64,000 nt of DNA from an uncultured Bacteroidales bacterium (GCA_903913885.1 CAIWMX010000128.1:48097-112096), one strand, 5' to 3'. Shown: positions 54,178-64,000, counted from the first letter of the stretch. A program made the numbers and translations. The notes: generated by a model from the letters alone, not told the origin.

Positions 54178-55122
54178 CTAAACGAGCGTAACCCTGGTTC
54201 CTCCGTTGTCGATGCCGAGCATGGTGGTTTTCGTGATGATCGTATCTTTCCCCGAGTGCTCAACGAAATGGATAGCTGCCTTGACTTTGGGGCCCATGCT
54301 GCCATCGGGGAACTGGCCCTCGTCGAGGTAGCGTTTGGCTTCGGCAATGGTCATGCGGTCGAGCGATTTTTCCTGCGGAGTGTTGAAATTAATACAAACT
54401 TTAGGGACATCGGTCAGGATGAAAAATTTGTCGGCGTTAATTTGTGAAGCAAGCAAGGCTGAGGCCAGGTCTTTATCGATCACTGCATCTATGCCCTGCA
54501 GTTTGTTTGGGGCCACATAAAAAACCGGGATACCGCCTCCTCCAACGGCAATGGCAATTTGCCCGCCGCGGGCAATTTTCTCGATGGTTTTTTTATTGAT
54601 GATGACGAGTGGTGTCGGCGAGGCAACCACTTTGCGCCATCCGCGTCCGCGGGGGTCTTCCCTGAAAAACGCCCCGGTGTCCTTTGCCATCGCATCGGCC
54701 TCTTCCTTTGAATAATAGGGACCTACAGGTTTGGTAGGTTTTTTAAATGCGGGATCGTCCTTATTCACAAGCACCTGCGTGGTGATGGTGATGATGTCGC
54801 GTTCCATGTCGTGAATTTCCAGAACGTTCTTCAACTGCTGTTCTATGATATATCCTATAAAACCTTGCGAATAGGCAACGCAAATATCGAGTGGCATCTC
54901 AGGGATACCGAACATTTTAAATCCCGCCGAATTGGCGAGCATAATGTTCCCGACCTGAGGCCCGTTGCCATGGGTGATGACGATATTGTAATCGCGCTTG
55001 AGCAGTTTTACCAGGCTTTCGGCCGTGGCATTTGCATTTTCCTCCTGTTCATCGATGGTACCTTTTTGATCCCCGCGTAAAAGAGCGTTTCCGCCAAGGG
55101 CTACAACAGCTAATTTTTTCAT
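54178..55122 (-). CDS. arcC: Carbamate kinase
   Basis: The 314-residue enzyme transfers phosphate between carbamoyl phosphate and ADP, making ATP from arginine/citrulline breakdown or forming carbamoyl phosphate. The N-terminal VVALGGNALL, the THGNGPQVG loop (substrate and nucleotide contacts), the AVGGGGIPVF segment and the DKDLASALLA motif are family signatures. No ADI-pathway partner is adjacent. The stop codon lies next to a heptad tandem array. Confidence 0.95.
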   Translation of the reverse strand: MKKLAVVALGGNALLRGDQKGTIDEQEENANATAESLVKLLKRDYNIVITHGNGPQVGNIMLANSAGFKMFGIPEMPLDICVAYSQGFIGYIIEQQLKNVLEIHDMERDIITITTQVLVNKDDPAFKKPTKPVGPYYSKEEADAMAKDTGAFFREDPRGRGWRKVVASPTPLVIINKKTIEKIARGGQIAIAVGGGGIPVFYVAPNKLQGIDAVIDKDLASALLASQINADKFFILTDVPKVCINFNTPQEKSLDRMTIAEAKRYLDEGQFPDGSMGPKVKAAIHFVEHSGKDTIITKTTMLGIDNGGTRVTLV

Positions 55123-55227
55123 ACTTCAAAATTCGTTAATCAATATTCGATATTCATTTTCCAGGGTTTTCCCGACAATCAGCAAATTTAGAAATTTTTC
55201 CCGATCTTTAAGTACCTTCGCATCCTG

Positions 55228-56166
55228 ATGAAACTACAGAAAAAAGCCTATTTATTTGCCTTTGCAGCCATCGCATGCTGGTCAACCATCGGTTCGGCCT
55301 TTAAACTCTCGTTGCGTTTTCTCAGTCCTGTGGAATTGTTGTTTTATTCATCGTTCACTGCATGTACAGTTCTGTTTGCGATCATGCTGGTGCAGGGCAA
55401 GATTGGGCTGTTGACGTCGCTGACCCTGAAACAAACCACACATTCCGCCCTCCTCGGGCTGTTAAACCCGTTTCTTTATTATGTTGTGCTTCTTAAAGCC
55501 TATGAGGTTCTTCCTGCACAGGAGGCAGGAACCCTCAATTACATCTGGCCACTGATCCTGGTGTTGCTTTCCATTCCCCTGTTAAAACAGAAAATCAGCA
55601 TGATGAGCATATTAGCCATCCTTGTGAGTTTTGCCGGGATCATCATTATCGCCTCCCACCCTGACGGGGTCCTCCACCCTGACGGGGTCCTCCACCCTGA
55701 CGGGGTCACCCACCCTGACGGGGTCCTCCACCCTGACGGGGTCACCCATGCAACAGGCGTTATCCTGGCCGTTGGCAGCGCGGTTTTCTGGGCCCTCTAT
55801 TGGATATACAACATCAAAGATAACCGCGAAGCAGTAAGCAAACTGTTCCTGAACTTCTGTTTTGGCTTTCTTTACACCCTAGTTGCAATCGTTGCCACAG
55901 GAAAATTCCGGATTCCCGCCTGGCCAGGCATTGCGGGGGCCGTTTACATCGGTTTTTTTGAAATGGGCATCACCTTCGTCCTCTGGCTGAATGCCCTGAA
56001 ATTTTCTTCCACAACAGCCAAGGTTTCAAACCTGATCTACCTCTCCCCTTTCATCTCCCTCATCATTATCCATTTTACCGTTGGGGAGACGATTTACTTA
56101 TCAACTGTGGTCGGACTGGTGTTCCTGGTAACAGGCATTCTCCTTCAGCAGTACCTGAAACGATGA
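55228..56166 (+). CDS. EamA/DMT-family transporter (2) with an in-frame repeat insert
   Basis: The 312-residue exporter-type protein has about ten membrane helices in two EamA halves (AFAAIACWSTIGSAF ... and LYWIYNI onwards). Between the two halves, residues 144-173 are five copies of a 6-residue unit HPDGV[LT] encoded by a nearly perfect 18-nt tandem repeat. Without it, the protein is 282 aa, close to the usual size. A TACCTTCG box (near TAnnTTTG) lies just upstream. The substrate is unknown. Confidence 0.85.
   Translation: MKLQKKAYLFAFAAIACWSTIGSAFKLSLRFLSPVELLFYSSFTACTVLFAIMLVQGKIGLLTSLTLKQTTHSALLGLLNPFLYYVVLLKAYEVLPAQEAGTLNYIWPLILVLLSIPLLKQKISMMSILAILVSFAGIIIIASHPDGVLHPDGVLHPDGVTHPDGVLHPDGVTHATGVILAVGSAVFWALYWIYNIKDNREAVSKLFLNFCFGFLYTLVAIVATGKFRIPAWPGIAGAVYIGFFEMGITFVLWLNALKFSSTTAKVSNLIYLSPFISLIIIHFTVGETIYLSTVVGLVFLVTGILLQQYLKR
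55657..55746 (+). repeat. In-frame 18-nt tandem repeat (5 copies) inside a transporter gene
   Basis: Five units of CACCCTGACGGGGTCNTC/NCC encode HPDGVL or HPDGVT, at residues 144-173. Copies differ only at the last codon. The core ACCCTGACGGGGT is itself almost self-complementary and resembles the intergenic hairpins of this genome. Confidence 0.9.
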
Positions 56167-56214
56167 CCTGCCGACTGACTTCCTCAGAGAAATAAACTTC
56201 CACTGCCGCCATCA

Positions 56215-58269
56215 CTAATCCTTGCAAATCTGCCTGAGCAGCTTTTTGTCTTTTGATTCAAAACAATCCGACTTCTTAATTGCCTTAACAATCGGACAAA
56301 TTTCCTTTGCAATTTTATCGCGGTACTCTGCAGATTTCACTTTGCCATAGCGATCGAGCAGATGACAAAACTCCTTCTTCTGTATTTCGACCATTGAAAC
56401 CAGGTAGGCAGCCGAATCAAACTCTGCTGCATTCTGTGGAATATTCATAAGGTCAGCTGCTGCCCTGTTGAGGGCAACCATCCCCCCGTTCTCCGACAGG
56501 TACTTATCATACCATGCATGGCCACTTAACAACAGGATTTTTGCCGAATCCCAGGGCTTTCTTTGCATGTACATTGAACAATAGCGTATCAGGGAATCAT
56601 TGCTGCGGTGAAGCGAATCTTTATTTGTTTCAAATGTGCTGTATACCAACGCCATCTGTCGGGTAAAATCGGGCATGATGGTATCCAGGTTATAATGCTG
56701 CATGGCACGAAGGTCCCGGTATGTCATCATTATATCTTTCCCCCCCCGCTGTGTCGCTTTCCTGTACATTTGGTAGGTTAGTCCGGCAATGGTTCCTTTC
56801 AGCGTGTCCTTCCCGTCGAGGGCTGGCAACAGTCGGTAAGCCTTCATGTAATCATCAAGCGCCGGCGTAAGGTCATCAGGATTGACGCGCATCTTCAGTT
56901 TTGCCCTGAAATAATAAACCACCGGTTTAAGACTGTCAACCCTGATCGAATGATTGAACGCAGCCAATGCGTTCGGGAGACTGTCAAGATACTCCTGGCA
57001 GATACCATAATAAAAGTATGCATTGCCGGTCAAATCACGACTTGGCTTCATTAATATTGAGCTGCTGAAATAGTTATTTGCCTTGCCATATGACTTGTAC
57101 ATAAACGAGGCAAAGCCCGCTTTGTAAAGCATATCGGCATCTTTTTTTAATGCAAGATAGATATCAAAATGCTCAATCGCCTTAGGCCAGCTCACTTTAT
57201 CCGTTTCTGCAAGCTTATAGAAAGTTTCGCCAAACAGTTTCTCAGCCAGCAGGCGATTCCCTGTAAAATGAAGGTCCATGCTCATGTTACGGAGTATCTC
57301 CATAACATCCAGGTATCTTTTATTGGCATACAACACCATGGCTGTATCCAGCTTGCCGGCTTCCATGATGGAATCAGCAAGCAAGTGATCATCCAGTTTT
57401 TTCTGCTCCATTTTCCAGCCGTCCATCAGACTGTTGTATCTTTCCTGGCGCGCCGGGTAATAGGCCGTCCGGTTTACGTTATGGATCAACCCCGCCATTT
57501 TGGTGATCACCATTGAATCGGCCCCCATGGCAAAAAGCCATCTGCCGGCGTATTTATCTGCAACCAGTTCTGATCCGATGTTGGTTGAATCCATATGCAG
57601 GGTATGCATGTTGAAGATATGCCCCATTTCATGAAGGATTACCCCGCAAATAACCAGTGAATCCCCGGCCCTGACAAGTTTTGCCAGCGTATCAGGGTTA
57701 TAATAAAGGTAACAGTCTATGTCACTCCCACGCAACACCCTGTTCTCGGCGAAGGTTGGCACGGAAGCCCCGACGACATTGAGTTTCTCGGTAAATTTCT
57801 CATTCTTCAGATGGTCGCACACCTTCCAGATAAAGTGATCAATATCGGGATCCCGCATAAAATAGGTGATTGCATTGGGGTTGATGATCCCGTCGTACGC
57901 CAAGGGAGGCGAGTTGGTCTTGCTCAGGAGCGGTATTTTAACAACCGGTTTGTACAAGGATAACTTCCAGCAATCGATCGGCTCAATGGGGTAATAATCA
58001 TTGATGTCACTTTTAGCCGGCAGGAACTGCAGTCTTAAAATTTCGCCGCAGCTGCCTCCCTGGCTTTTTGCATCAGCGTAACTAAGGGTATCCGGCTTTT
58101 TATCGTTGTTATAAATAAACTTTACCCGGCAGCGCCTGGTATAATCCAGGCTTCCATCCTGAACTGAAACCCCGTCGAGTTTGATCTGTGCACGGGGACA
58201 CAGGTGCAGGAATAAGATGCAGGCAAATATAATGGGAAGTCTAAACTTCCTCGCTGCTGAATTTTGCAT
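56215..58269 (-). CDS. Exported metalloprotease-like protein with TPR region
   Basis: The 684-residue protein has an N-terminal signal (LPIIFACILFLHLCPRAQ) and a zinc motif HEMGH (213-217). Glu234 in GSELVADKY is a possible third ligand, giving an M48-like HExxH...E layout. The C-terminal 350 residues contain TPR-like helices (MLYKAGFASFMYKSYGKANN, NAYFYYGICQEYLDSLPNAL). It could be a periplasmic protease, but substrate and activity are unknown. Its start overlaps the upstream membrane protein gene by 29 nt. Confidence 0.7.
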   Translation of the reverse strand: MQNSAARKFRLPIIFACILFLHLCPRAQIKLDGVSVQDGSLDYTRRCRVKFIYNNDKKPDTLSYADAKSQGGSCGEILRLQFLPAKSDINDYYPIEPIDCWKLSLYKPVVKIPLLSKTNSPPLAYDGIINPNAITYFMRDPDIDHFIWKVCDHLKNEKFTEKLNVVGASVPTFAENRVLRGSDIDCYLYYNPDTLAKLVRAGDSLVICGVILHEMGHIFNMHTLHMDSTNIGSELVADKYAGRWLFAMGADSMVITKMAGLIHNVNRTAYYPARQERYNSLMDGWKMEQKKLDDHLLADSIMEAGKLDTAMVLYANKRYLDVMEILRNMSMDLHFTGNRLLAEKLFGETFYKLAETDKVSWPKAIEHFDIYLALKKDADMLYKAGFASFMYKSYGKANNYFSSSILMKPSRDLTGNAYFYYGICQEYLDSLPNALAAFNHSIRVDSLKPVVYYFRAKLKMRVNPDDLTPALDDYMKAYRLLPALDGKDTLKGTIAGLTYQMYRKATQRGGKDIMMTYRDLRAMQHYNLDTIMPDFTRQMALVYSTFETNKDSLHRSNDSLIRYCSMYMQRKPWDSAKILLLSGHAWYDKYLSENGGMVALNRAAADLMNIPQNAAEFDSAAYLVSMVEIQKKEFCHLLDRYGKVKSAEYRDKIAKEICPIVKAIKKSDCFESKDKKLLRQICKD

Positions 58270-59563
58270 ACAGAATCAGGTTTAAAATGATAATGAGGGC
58301 TGAAAAAACAATAAGCATATAGATGGTGTTTAACCTCGAATCGATGATCCAGTTAAATCTGTTTGACTTCATCAGGAAAATTTTCTCCTGCTCGGTAGTC
58401 TGGTACAGATTCATAGGTAAGTCAGGTGTGTTTGTAATAAGTTCAAGGATGATGTTGCTGCCTGGAGGCATGTTTACCTTCCTGAAACTGGCCTTGGTCC
58501 CATATACCTCCGGATCGGCAAAATCGCTTCTGACCAGCGAACTTGTTTGAGCAAATCCCATGATCACACGGTCATCCCCTTTAAATTTAAAGGTCAGGTC
58601 GATATTTTTTAAATAATATTTGGAGATGTTGCGGAAGGTGACTGTAGATTTGTAAAATTTATTGTTTCCGTCAATTTTGATTCCGCAGATATTTTTAATG
58701 AGGTGGATCAGGTTGTCCATGCTCGATTTACACTGGGGACAGGGATTGTCGGTAAAACTGCCCTGGTTCGATTGCATAGTCTTTCCATAATCTCCGACGA
58801 GGATATCACTCAAAGTTATAACCTGGAAGTCATGGTCATATTTAACGATGCACATATCCTTGTACTCATTGAGCAGGTTCGTAACAAGAAACCCGATGAT
58901 CGCAAATAAAACAGTAAGCAGGTAAGGCAGCCGTTCCATCATGACAAGCGACCTGAAGGTCTTCATCATCGACCGGCGGTTGCTGGTCCACAAATCGGTC
59001 CTGTGTTCACTCCTGAAGGTATTGTTGGTTATCTTTCCCAGTATTTCCCGGCGAAGTACGGGATAGAGGTTCACCGAGCTGAGGGTGTCGGCCAGGTCGA
59101 TCAGTTTGATCAGCAACATCCTGAAATCATCCGGCCAGACTTCAATCACCTGGTTCACATCATTGTAAAAAGGCCCGAACCGGTCGGCAATACCCAAATC
59201 ACTTTTTTGAACCTTTTCAGTATCCATCAATCCTTGCAGGACCAACTGGATACCTTCCTCCGAAAGTTCAGTAAAAACAGTAATCAGGTCGCCGATCCGG
59301 TCGGGCGAAATTCTTTTACTCACCAGCACAATCAGCCGGTCGATCGCCTTGTCGATTGCCGGATTGCGCGTGTCGCTATAAAGGCGGTATAATTGCATGT
59401 GAAACAAAATCCGCAGGAGAAAGAAAAGGCATTGATCATCAAGCCGGATAATATCCATTCGATGGTATTCCATCCGGCTGAATCTTTCAAGAAATGTTAT
59501 TACATCATCCGCTATGACTTTTCCGAAGTTCATTTTATTCACCTCTTCGGGGGTAATTTTCAT
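58241..59563 (-). CDS. Two-helix membrane protein of unknown function coupled to the metalloprotease
   Basis: From ATG 59563 (MKITPEEVNKMNFGKVIAD) the protein has 440 aa. The first 200 residues are helical and soluble; a hydrophobic helix lies at about 215-235 (LPYLLTVLFAIIGFLVTNLL). A non-cytoplasmic middle domain with a CPQC motif (NPCPQCKSSM) and a further Cys follows. A second helix is at the C-terminus (MLIVFSALIIILNLILYA). It overlaps the next gene by 29 nt, so the pair is made together. The CPQC could bind metal or form a disulfide. No known family was recognised. Confidence 0.6.
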   Translation of the reverse strand: MKITPEEVNKMNFGKVIADDVITFLERFSRMEYHRMDIIRLDDQCLFFLLRILFHMQLYRLYSDTRNPAIDKAIDRLIVLVSKRISPDRIGDLITVFTELSEEGIQLVLQGLMDTEKVQKSDLGIADRFGPFYNDVNQVIEVWPDDFRMLLIKLIDLADTLSSVNLYPVLRREILGKITNNTFRSEHRTDLWTSNRRSMMKTFRSLVMMERLPYLLTVLFAIIGFLVTNLLNEYKDMCIVKYDHDFQVITLSDILVGDYGKTMQSNQGSFTDNPCPQCKSSMDNLIHLIKNICGIKIDGNNKFYKSTVTFRNISKYYLKNIDLTFKFKGDDRVIMGFAQTSSLVRSDFADPEVYGTKASFRKVNMPPGSNIILELITNTPDLPMNLYQTTEQEKIFLMKSNRFNWIIDSRLNTIYMLIVFSALIIILNLILYAKFSSEEV

Positions 59564-59838
59564 GTTGCTCGTAATTAAGTGCAATGACAAATAGTAATGT
59601 AAAAGTATGACATTTTACGTATGAAGTCAAGTTTAAACAATAAAATAACCTAACCTTCACCTTGTTTCTTTAAAACTTTCACCAGGATGCATGCCATGGA
59701 TCAACAATAATACTATTGGTTTTCCAGTGACAGCCGGATTTTTAATAACTTTGGCTGACTATTCCTGGTCAAGAGAAATAACCTTCCACACCTCACGCGC
59801 ACTGACCATTGCGGTGCGGCAAACTAAAAATAACCCAT

Positions 59839-61089
59839 ATGCAGCTAAAAGACCTCGTAAAAAGAATCGCAGCAGTAACCTTGTTCCTTCTTATTCTCCA
59901 ACCAGTTTTCAGCCAGGAGAACTTTGTACCCGGATACCTCATCAGGCTGAACGGCGACACGTTGCGCGGATTTGTCGACTACCGCAACTGGTCGTCCAAC
60001 CCGGATCAAATATTTTTCAGACAAAGCCCCGGCGCCCCCAAATCAGCTTTTACACCCTTGAGCATCCTGGGTTTCAGCGTACTTGATGAAGAATACACAG
60101 GGGCGATCGTTGAAACCGAAATCAGTTCGGCAAACATCAATAATTTCGGACACGAAAGGGAACTGCAGATACAGACTGATACCACATTCCTTCAAATCAT
60201 GGTGAAAGGGGCAAAGAGCATAAGCTATTACAGGACCAGCACAGGGAAGGAACAATTCTATGTCCGCCAGGGACCCTCCTGGGAATTACTTGTCTACAAA
60301 AAATACCTTCAGTATCAGGACGGCCAGACGCTGATCGGCGAGAATAAAAAATTCGTAGGCCAGCTTACCATTTACCTTCGCGACTGCCCTGAACTCCAGC
60401 TGAAGATCAATCAAACCGGTTACCAGAAAAATAGCCTTGAAAACCTGTTTCTTGCCTACTACAAATGTACCGGGTCGGCTATCAGCTTCCATAAAAAAAC
60501 GGAAAAGACAACGTTGGAAATTGGTGTCATGGCTGGTTTGTCGGTGACATCGGTCAATTTCACCAGCAGCAGTTTCCCTCAGCTTGTGAATGCAAAATAC
60601 CCCAATTCCGAAAATTTCACGGCCGGGGTCGCCTTTGATATCATCCTGCCGCGAAACCATGGCAAATGGTCCATTTGCAACGAGCTGGCATTCTCCTCCT
60701 TTAAAACCAGCGGCCAGTATGCCGACAAATACCAAACCACCTATACGACCCTGGGGTTTTCATACCTGGAGATGAACAACATGCTGCGTTTTAAATATCC
60801 TTTGGGGAAGGTTGCAATTTATCTGAATTCCGGGATATCAAACGGATATGCCATAACCGTGAAGAACTACAAAAAAACGGTTTCCCTCTTTGGGCCGCAA
60901 ACGGTTGAAGAAGCCAATGCCATCAATGGACCCAGGAAGTGGGAACTGGGTTTCCTCGCGGGGCTGGGGGTTAAATTTCACCGGTTTTCCCTCGAGGGCA
61001 GGTATGAACTGACCAACGGAATCGCCGACCAGGTCGTTCTGAAATCATCGGTGAACCGGGTTTATATCCTGCTTGGTTTCCGTTTCTGA
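59839..61089 (+). CDS. Outer-membrane beta-barrel protein
   Basis: The start was set at ATG 59839 ([20 protein letters not shown]), giving 416 aa with a signal peptide cleaved after VFSQ. An N-terminal domain (about 25-190, [20 protein letters not shown]) is followed by roughly 220 residues of alternating amphipathic strands ending in Phe (YILLGFRF). This is typical of the porin-family outer-membrane beta-barrel in Bacteroidota. The 3' end overlaps copA by 28 nt in convergent orientation. Function unknown. Confidence 0.8.
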   Translation: MQLKDLVKRIAAVTLFLLILQPVFSQENFVPGYLIRLNGDTLRGFVDYRNWSSNPDQIFFRQSPGAPKSAFTPLSILGFSVLDEEYTGAIVETEISSANINNFGHERELQIQTDTTFLQIMVKGAKSISYYRTSTGKEQFYVRQGPSWELLVYKKYLQYQDGQTLIGENKKFVGQLTIYLRDCPELQLKINQTGYQKNSLENLFLAYYKCTGSAISFHKKTEKTTLEIGVMAGLSVTSVNFTSSSFPQLVNAKYPNSENFTAGVAFDIILPRNHGKWSICNELAFSSFKTSGQYADKYQTTYTTLGFSYLEMNNMLRFKYPLGKVAIYLNSGISNGYAITVKNYKKTVSLFGPQTVEEANAINGPRKWELGFLAGLGVKFHRFSLEGRYELTNGIADQVVLKSSVNRVYILLGFRF

Positions 61090-63785
61090 TTCCTGCGGAA
61101 AGTCATTACAAGCAACAGCCCGGCCAGGCCTCCCAGGGCGATCACGCCATAAACCGCGGCCAAAACCAACGTGGGCAGGGGAACTCCATGGGAATGCGTT
61201 GGCGTTTCCGGCGGCATCAGCATGAGCGGCCCGATGATGATCACCGCCAGTGATGCTGCAGGTACCAGAATTTTGGGCAAAAGTTCTGCGATCTGCCTTG
61301 CAAGCGGCTTTGGCAGCCCGGAAGTCTTCACGTTGAACCTGCGCAACCGCAGACTGTTGGTAACCACGAAGATCGAACTGAATGCCATGGCCCCGGCGGC
61401 AAACATGGGCATGAAAAGCCCGGAAACAGCGATGGGGATGAGTGCAACGTTATAGAAAAGTGCCCAGATGAGGTTCTGGACGATCGTCTGGAAAGTACCT
61501 CGTGACAGCGTGATAGCATGCCCTACGCCACGCAGGTCCCCGCTTATGAGGGTAATCCCTGCTGCGGCCATGGCCACGTCGGCCCCGGTGCCTATGGCAA
61601 TCCCCACATCAGCCTGTGCGAGTGCCGGCGCATCGTTGATGCCATCACCCACCATGGCCACAACTTGTCCCGGCGAACCTTCCTGACCGGTCTGTAACCT
61701 TTTGATCTCGTTGGATTTTCCTCCGGGCAACACCTCCGCGATGACAGTTTCAATACCCACCTGCCGGGCAATGGCTTCAGCGGCGTTGCGGTTATCTCCG
61801 GTGATCATGATGACCTTCAGGCCCAGCTCGTGCAGGGTCGCAATGGCCTCCCGGGAGCCCTCTTTCACGGTATCAGCCACGGCAATGAGCCCGATTGCAC
61901 GAATGGTTTCAGATAAGGAGGCGGCTTCCCTGGTGCTGGTTGGCGTCGCGATCTCCCCGGCAGCAATGATCATCACGGTTTTTCCTTCGGTCTGGAGCCT
62001 GAGGATATCCTTTTCGAGGGAGACAAGATCAATCGCTTCAAGCTCCATCATCCGCGGGTTGCCAATGACAAGAGCAATGCTGTCAATCGTGGCGCGCACC
62101 CCCAGTCCGGCTACCGCCTTGAAATTTACCGGCTCCGTGAGTGACAGTCCTTTCGCTTGTGCAGCTTTTACAATGGCCCTGCCCAGCGGATGTTCCGAAC
62201 CCTGCTCGGCGGAGGCAGCCATCTGTAAAAGAGCATCCCTGTTAATCTCTTTCAACGTTACAATATCCGTCACTTCAGGCTCGCCCCGCGTGATGGTGCC
62301 GGTTTTATCGAGCACTACGGTCGTAACGCGGCCTGCCCGTTCGAGGGTTTCGCTGTTTTTTAACAGGATACCGTTCTCTGCCCCCCGGGTTGTTCCGACC
62401 ATAATGGCCGTGGGTGTTGCCAGCCCGATGGCGCAGGGGCATGCGATGACCAGCACTGCAATGGCGTTCATCATGGCTGCCGGCCATCCGCCATGGCCGA
62501 AAAAGGTCCAGCCGAAAAAGGTCAGCAACGCAATGCCCACAATTACCGGGACGAAATACCTGCCGATCTCATCCGAAAGTTTCTGGATCGGGGCTTTACT
62601 GGCCTGTGCCTCCTGCACAAGCCTGACGATCTGGGCCAGGGTGGTGTTTTTCCCGATCCGGGTGGCTTCAAACCTGATCATTCCTTCGCGGTTGATGGTA
62701 GCCCCAATCACGTCATCGCCGGGTCCTTTGCTCACGGGCATCGATTCGCCGGTGATCATCGATTCCTCAAATGCTGACCTTCCTTCGCTGATGATGCCGT
62801 CGACCGGAACCTTTTCGCCCGGGCGGACGACGATCGTGTCGCCTACAACAACATGGTCGATATTAATTTCAACTTCGACACCATCCCTGAATACCCGGGC
62901 AGTTTTAGACCGCAACCCCATGAGGGCTTTCAGGGCCTCGGAAGTTCTTCCCTTGGCGCGGGCTTCGAGGTATTTCCCCAGCCGGATCAGGGTGATGATG
63001 GCTGCCCCGGTTTCGTAAAAAACATGTGGACTATCAATAACGCCAATGGTTACGAGCAGGCTGGAAAAATATGCCACTGATGAACCCAGCATAATCAGGA
63101 CATCCATGTTGGCGCTGCCTGCCCGAAGGCTTTTGAAAGCCCCTGCATAGAACTGCCAGCCGACCACAAACTGCACGACGGTGGCCATCAGAAGCATGGC
63201 CATCTGGTCGTTTTTAAACCCGGCAAGATTGAAATCACGCATCATACTGAAGATAACCAGCGGCACTGTAAATACCAATCCGATGACGAGCAGCATTTTC
63301 TGCTGACTGAGTATCTTTGACCGTACCCTGGCCTCCACATCTTCAAAGTCTTCGGTTTCACCAGCCTGCACCGGGTCAAATCCTGCATGGTGCATGACGG
63401 AAGCAAGTGCGGCAATCCCGGTCATGCCGGGAATAAACTCCACGGCTGCACGCTCCGTGGCAAAACTGACGCTGGCCGACAATACCCCATCCTGTCTGAG
63501 CAATAGTTTTTCAAGCGAAAGCGCGTCAGCATTGTCGTGCAACCCAACGATGGGCAGGTCAGTTTTACCGATGGCTATCCCGAATCCGATATGTCTCACG
63601 CAATCGATGATATCCTGTTCATTGAGGCTGGCCGGATCGAAGGTTGCAGTAAGCTTTTCACCCGTGAGATCAACATTCACCTCGCCGATTCCGGGAAGTT
63701 TCCGCACATTCCGTTCAATATTGGCCGCACAATTGGTGCATGACATGCCGGTGACAGGCATAACCGTATGCTTAACAGTGATCAT
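61062..63785 (-). CDS. copA: Cu+-exporting P-type ATPase
   Basis: The 907-residue P1B-1 ATPase exports Cu+ from the cytoplasm. HMA domain 1 holds GMSCTNC (C16, C19). A second HMA-like domain (about 75-140) lacks the CXXC and is probably non-binding. The membrane CPC motif (about 447-449), TGES, DKTGT (about 493), SEHPLG with the conserved His and [10 protein letters not shown] are in place. An extended C-terminal tail with two helices and a [14 protein letters not shown] loop follows the normal last helix. Expression may be copper-controlled, but no regulator gene is adjacent. Confidence 0.93.
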   Translation of the reverse strand: MITVKHTVMPVTGMSCTNCAANIERNVRKLPGIGEVNVDLTGEKLTATFDPASLNEQDIIDCVRHIGFGIAIGKTDLPIVGLHDNADALSLEKLLLRQDGVLSASVSFATERAAVEFIPGMTGIAALASVMHHAGFDPVQAGETEDFEDVEARVRSKILSQQKMLLVIGLVFTVPLVIFSMMRDFNLAGFKNDQMAMLLMATVVQFVVGWQFYAGAFKSLRAGSANMDVLIMLGSSVAYFSSLLVTIGVIDSPHVFYETGAAIITLIRLGKYLEARAKGRTSEALKALMGLRSKTARVFRDGVEVEINIDHVVVGDTIVVRPGEKVPVDGIISEGRSAFEESMITGESMPVSKGPGDDVIGATINREGMIRFEATRIGKNTTLAQIVRLVQEAQASKAPIQKLSDEIGRYFVPVIVGIALLTFFGWTFFGHGGWPAAMMNAIAVLVIACPCAIGLATPTAIMVGTTRGAENGILLKNSETLERAGRVTTVVLDKTGTITRGEPEVTDIVTLKEINRDALLQMAASAEQGSEHPLGRAIVKAAQAKGLSLTEPVNFKAVAGLGVRATIDSIALVIGNPRMMELEAIDLVSLEKDILRLQTEGKTVMIIAAGEIATPTSTREAASLSETIRAIGLIAVADTVKEGSREAIATLHELGLKVIMITGDNRNAAEAIARQVGIETVIAEVLPGGKSNEIKRLQTGQEGSPGQVVAMVGDGINDAPALAQADVGIAIGTGADVAMAAAGITLISGDLRGVGHAITLSRGTFQTIVQNLIWALFYNVALIPIAVSGLFMPMFAAGAMAFSSIFVVTNSLRLRRFNVKTSGLPKPLARQIAELLPKILVPAASLAVIIIGPLMLMPPETPTHSHGVPLPTLVLAAVYGVIALGGLAGLLLVMTFRRNQKRKPSRI

Positions 63786-63850
63786 AGAAGTATCTTAAGG
63801 TCGGGGGAAAGTTGCCCGGTTTCATTTTTCTGCCAGTTTCAATATATCTG

Positions 63851-63858
63851 CAAAATTA
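63851..63858 (-). promoter_or_regulatory. Putative -7 box TAATTTTG for copA
   Basis: TAATTTTG on the minus strand lies 65 nt before the copA ATG. The -33 box (TTTG) is only 11 nt upstream, so it does not fit the usual spacing. Confidence 0.3.
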
Positions 63859-63973
63859 GATGTAATAATCAAACCTCCGGTGAAAAGTGCCGCTTTAAAA
63901 TTTTATTAACCGTAATCATGATTGCTGCCTCACGCATCAGCTCCCTTCGTTGATTCATACCTCACCCCCCTGA

Positions 63974-63997
63974 CCCCCTCTCCGCACGGAGAGGGGG
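63974..63997. repeat. C/G-rich hairpin, copy 2 (CCCCCTCTCC-N4-GGAGAGGGGG)
   Basis: A perfect 10-bp inverted repeat with 4-nt loop GCAC at the window's right edge, preceded by CCTCACCCCCCTGA. It is similar to the hairpin at 44917-44942 and may continue beyond the window. Confidence 0.6.
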
Positions 63998-64000
63998 AGA

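Noticed and set aside
55539-55745. 68-aa minus-strand ORF with TPSGWRTPSGW repeats
   Set aside because: It is the antisense reading of the HPDGV repeat in the transporter gene.
59691-60086. 131-aa plus-strand ORF upstream of the 416-aa outer-membrane protein
   Set aside because: Its second half is out of frame within the barrel gene, and its first half has no features.
61702-63018. 438-aa plus-strand ORF
   Set aside because: It is antisense to copA, Ser/Ala/Pro-rich and without any domain. It is a codon-bias shadow.

Overview
The window comes from a member of the Bacteroidota. The evidence is internal: T9SS type A C-terminal sorting domains, a gliding-motility-type (CHU_C) C-terminus, a short Bacteroidota-type primary sigma factor, DUF5063, head-GIN and YwqK-like proteins, and repeated matches to the Bacteroidota promoter (TTTG, about 20 nt, TAnnTTTG). 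The order cannot be fixed; a Bacteroidales-like anaerobe fits best. No rRNA, tRNA, CRISPR array, phage or intact insertion sequence was found.

Layout. 0-15.5 kb is mostly housekeeping: a beta-barrel protein, DUF5063, a lone HPt protein, a minus-strand run nth-bcp-recA-TPR lipoprotein, a geranylgeranyl-reductase-type flavoprotein, a CHU_C protein, a CoA-binding protein, a YwqK-like protein, recR, glmM with a small basic protein, then a TPR protein, a phosphosulfolactate synthase (ComA family) and aroE. 15.5-24.1 kb is the most striking block: a four-helix membrane protein rich in His, a membrane-anchored ferredoxin/FAD/NAD(P) oxidoreductase, two overlapping multiheme c-type cytochromes (20 and 26 CXXCH, plus one CX3CH), an outer-membrane beta-barrel and an OB-fold protein. 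This reads as an electron conduit from NAD(P)H through the inner membrane and periplasm to the outer membrane. 24.1-29.6 kb holds lipoproteins, a Vat-type acetyltransferase and an aldehyde dehydrogenase/SDR pair. 29.8-38 kb is housekeeping again: rpsO, pnp, rpoD, rpe, an HD hydrolase, a universal stress protein, ligA.

38-44.9 kb encodes three large secreted T9SS substrates. 45-49.1 kb has a membrane protein with a winged-helix regulator, then an ECF sigma/anti-sigma pair leading into a DUF4097 putative adhesin and a head-GIN protein. 50.2-53.9 kb is an operon of hydG (FeFe-hydrogenase maturase), a TM1266-type regulator, a HisKA_2 sensor kinase and a second TM1266-type protein. No hydrogenase structural gene, hydE or hydF lies in the window. 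54-64 kb has carbamate kinase, a DMT transporter with an in-frame 18-nt tandem repeat, a metalloprotease/TPR protein overlapping a membrane protein, an outer-membrane protein and a Cu+ P-type ATPase.

The most unexpected non-coding signal is a set of seven short tandem arrays with 7- or 8-nt units. Every one begins within about 7 nt of a stop codon, on the 3' side of a gene. Two are inverted copies of one composite element that also carries the palindrome GGAACTCC-N3-GGAGTTCC.
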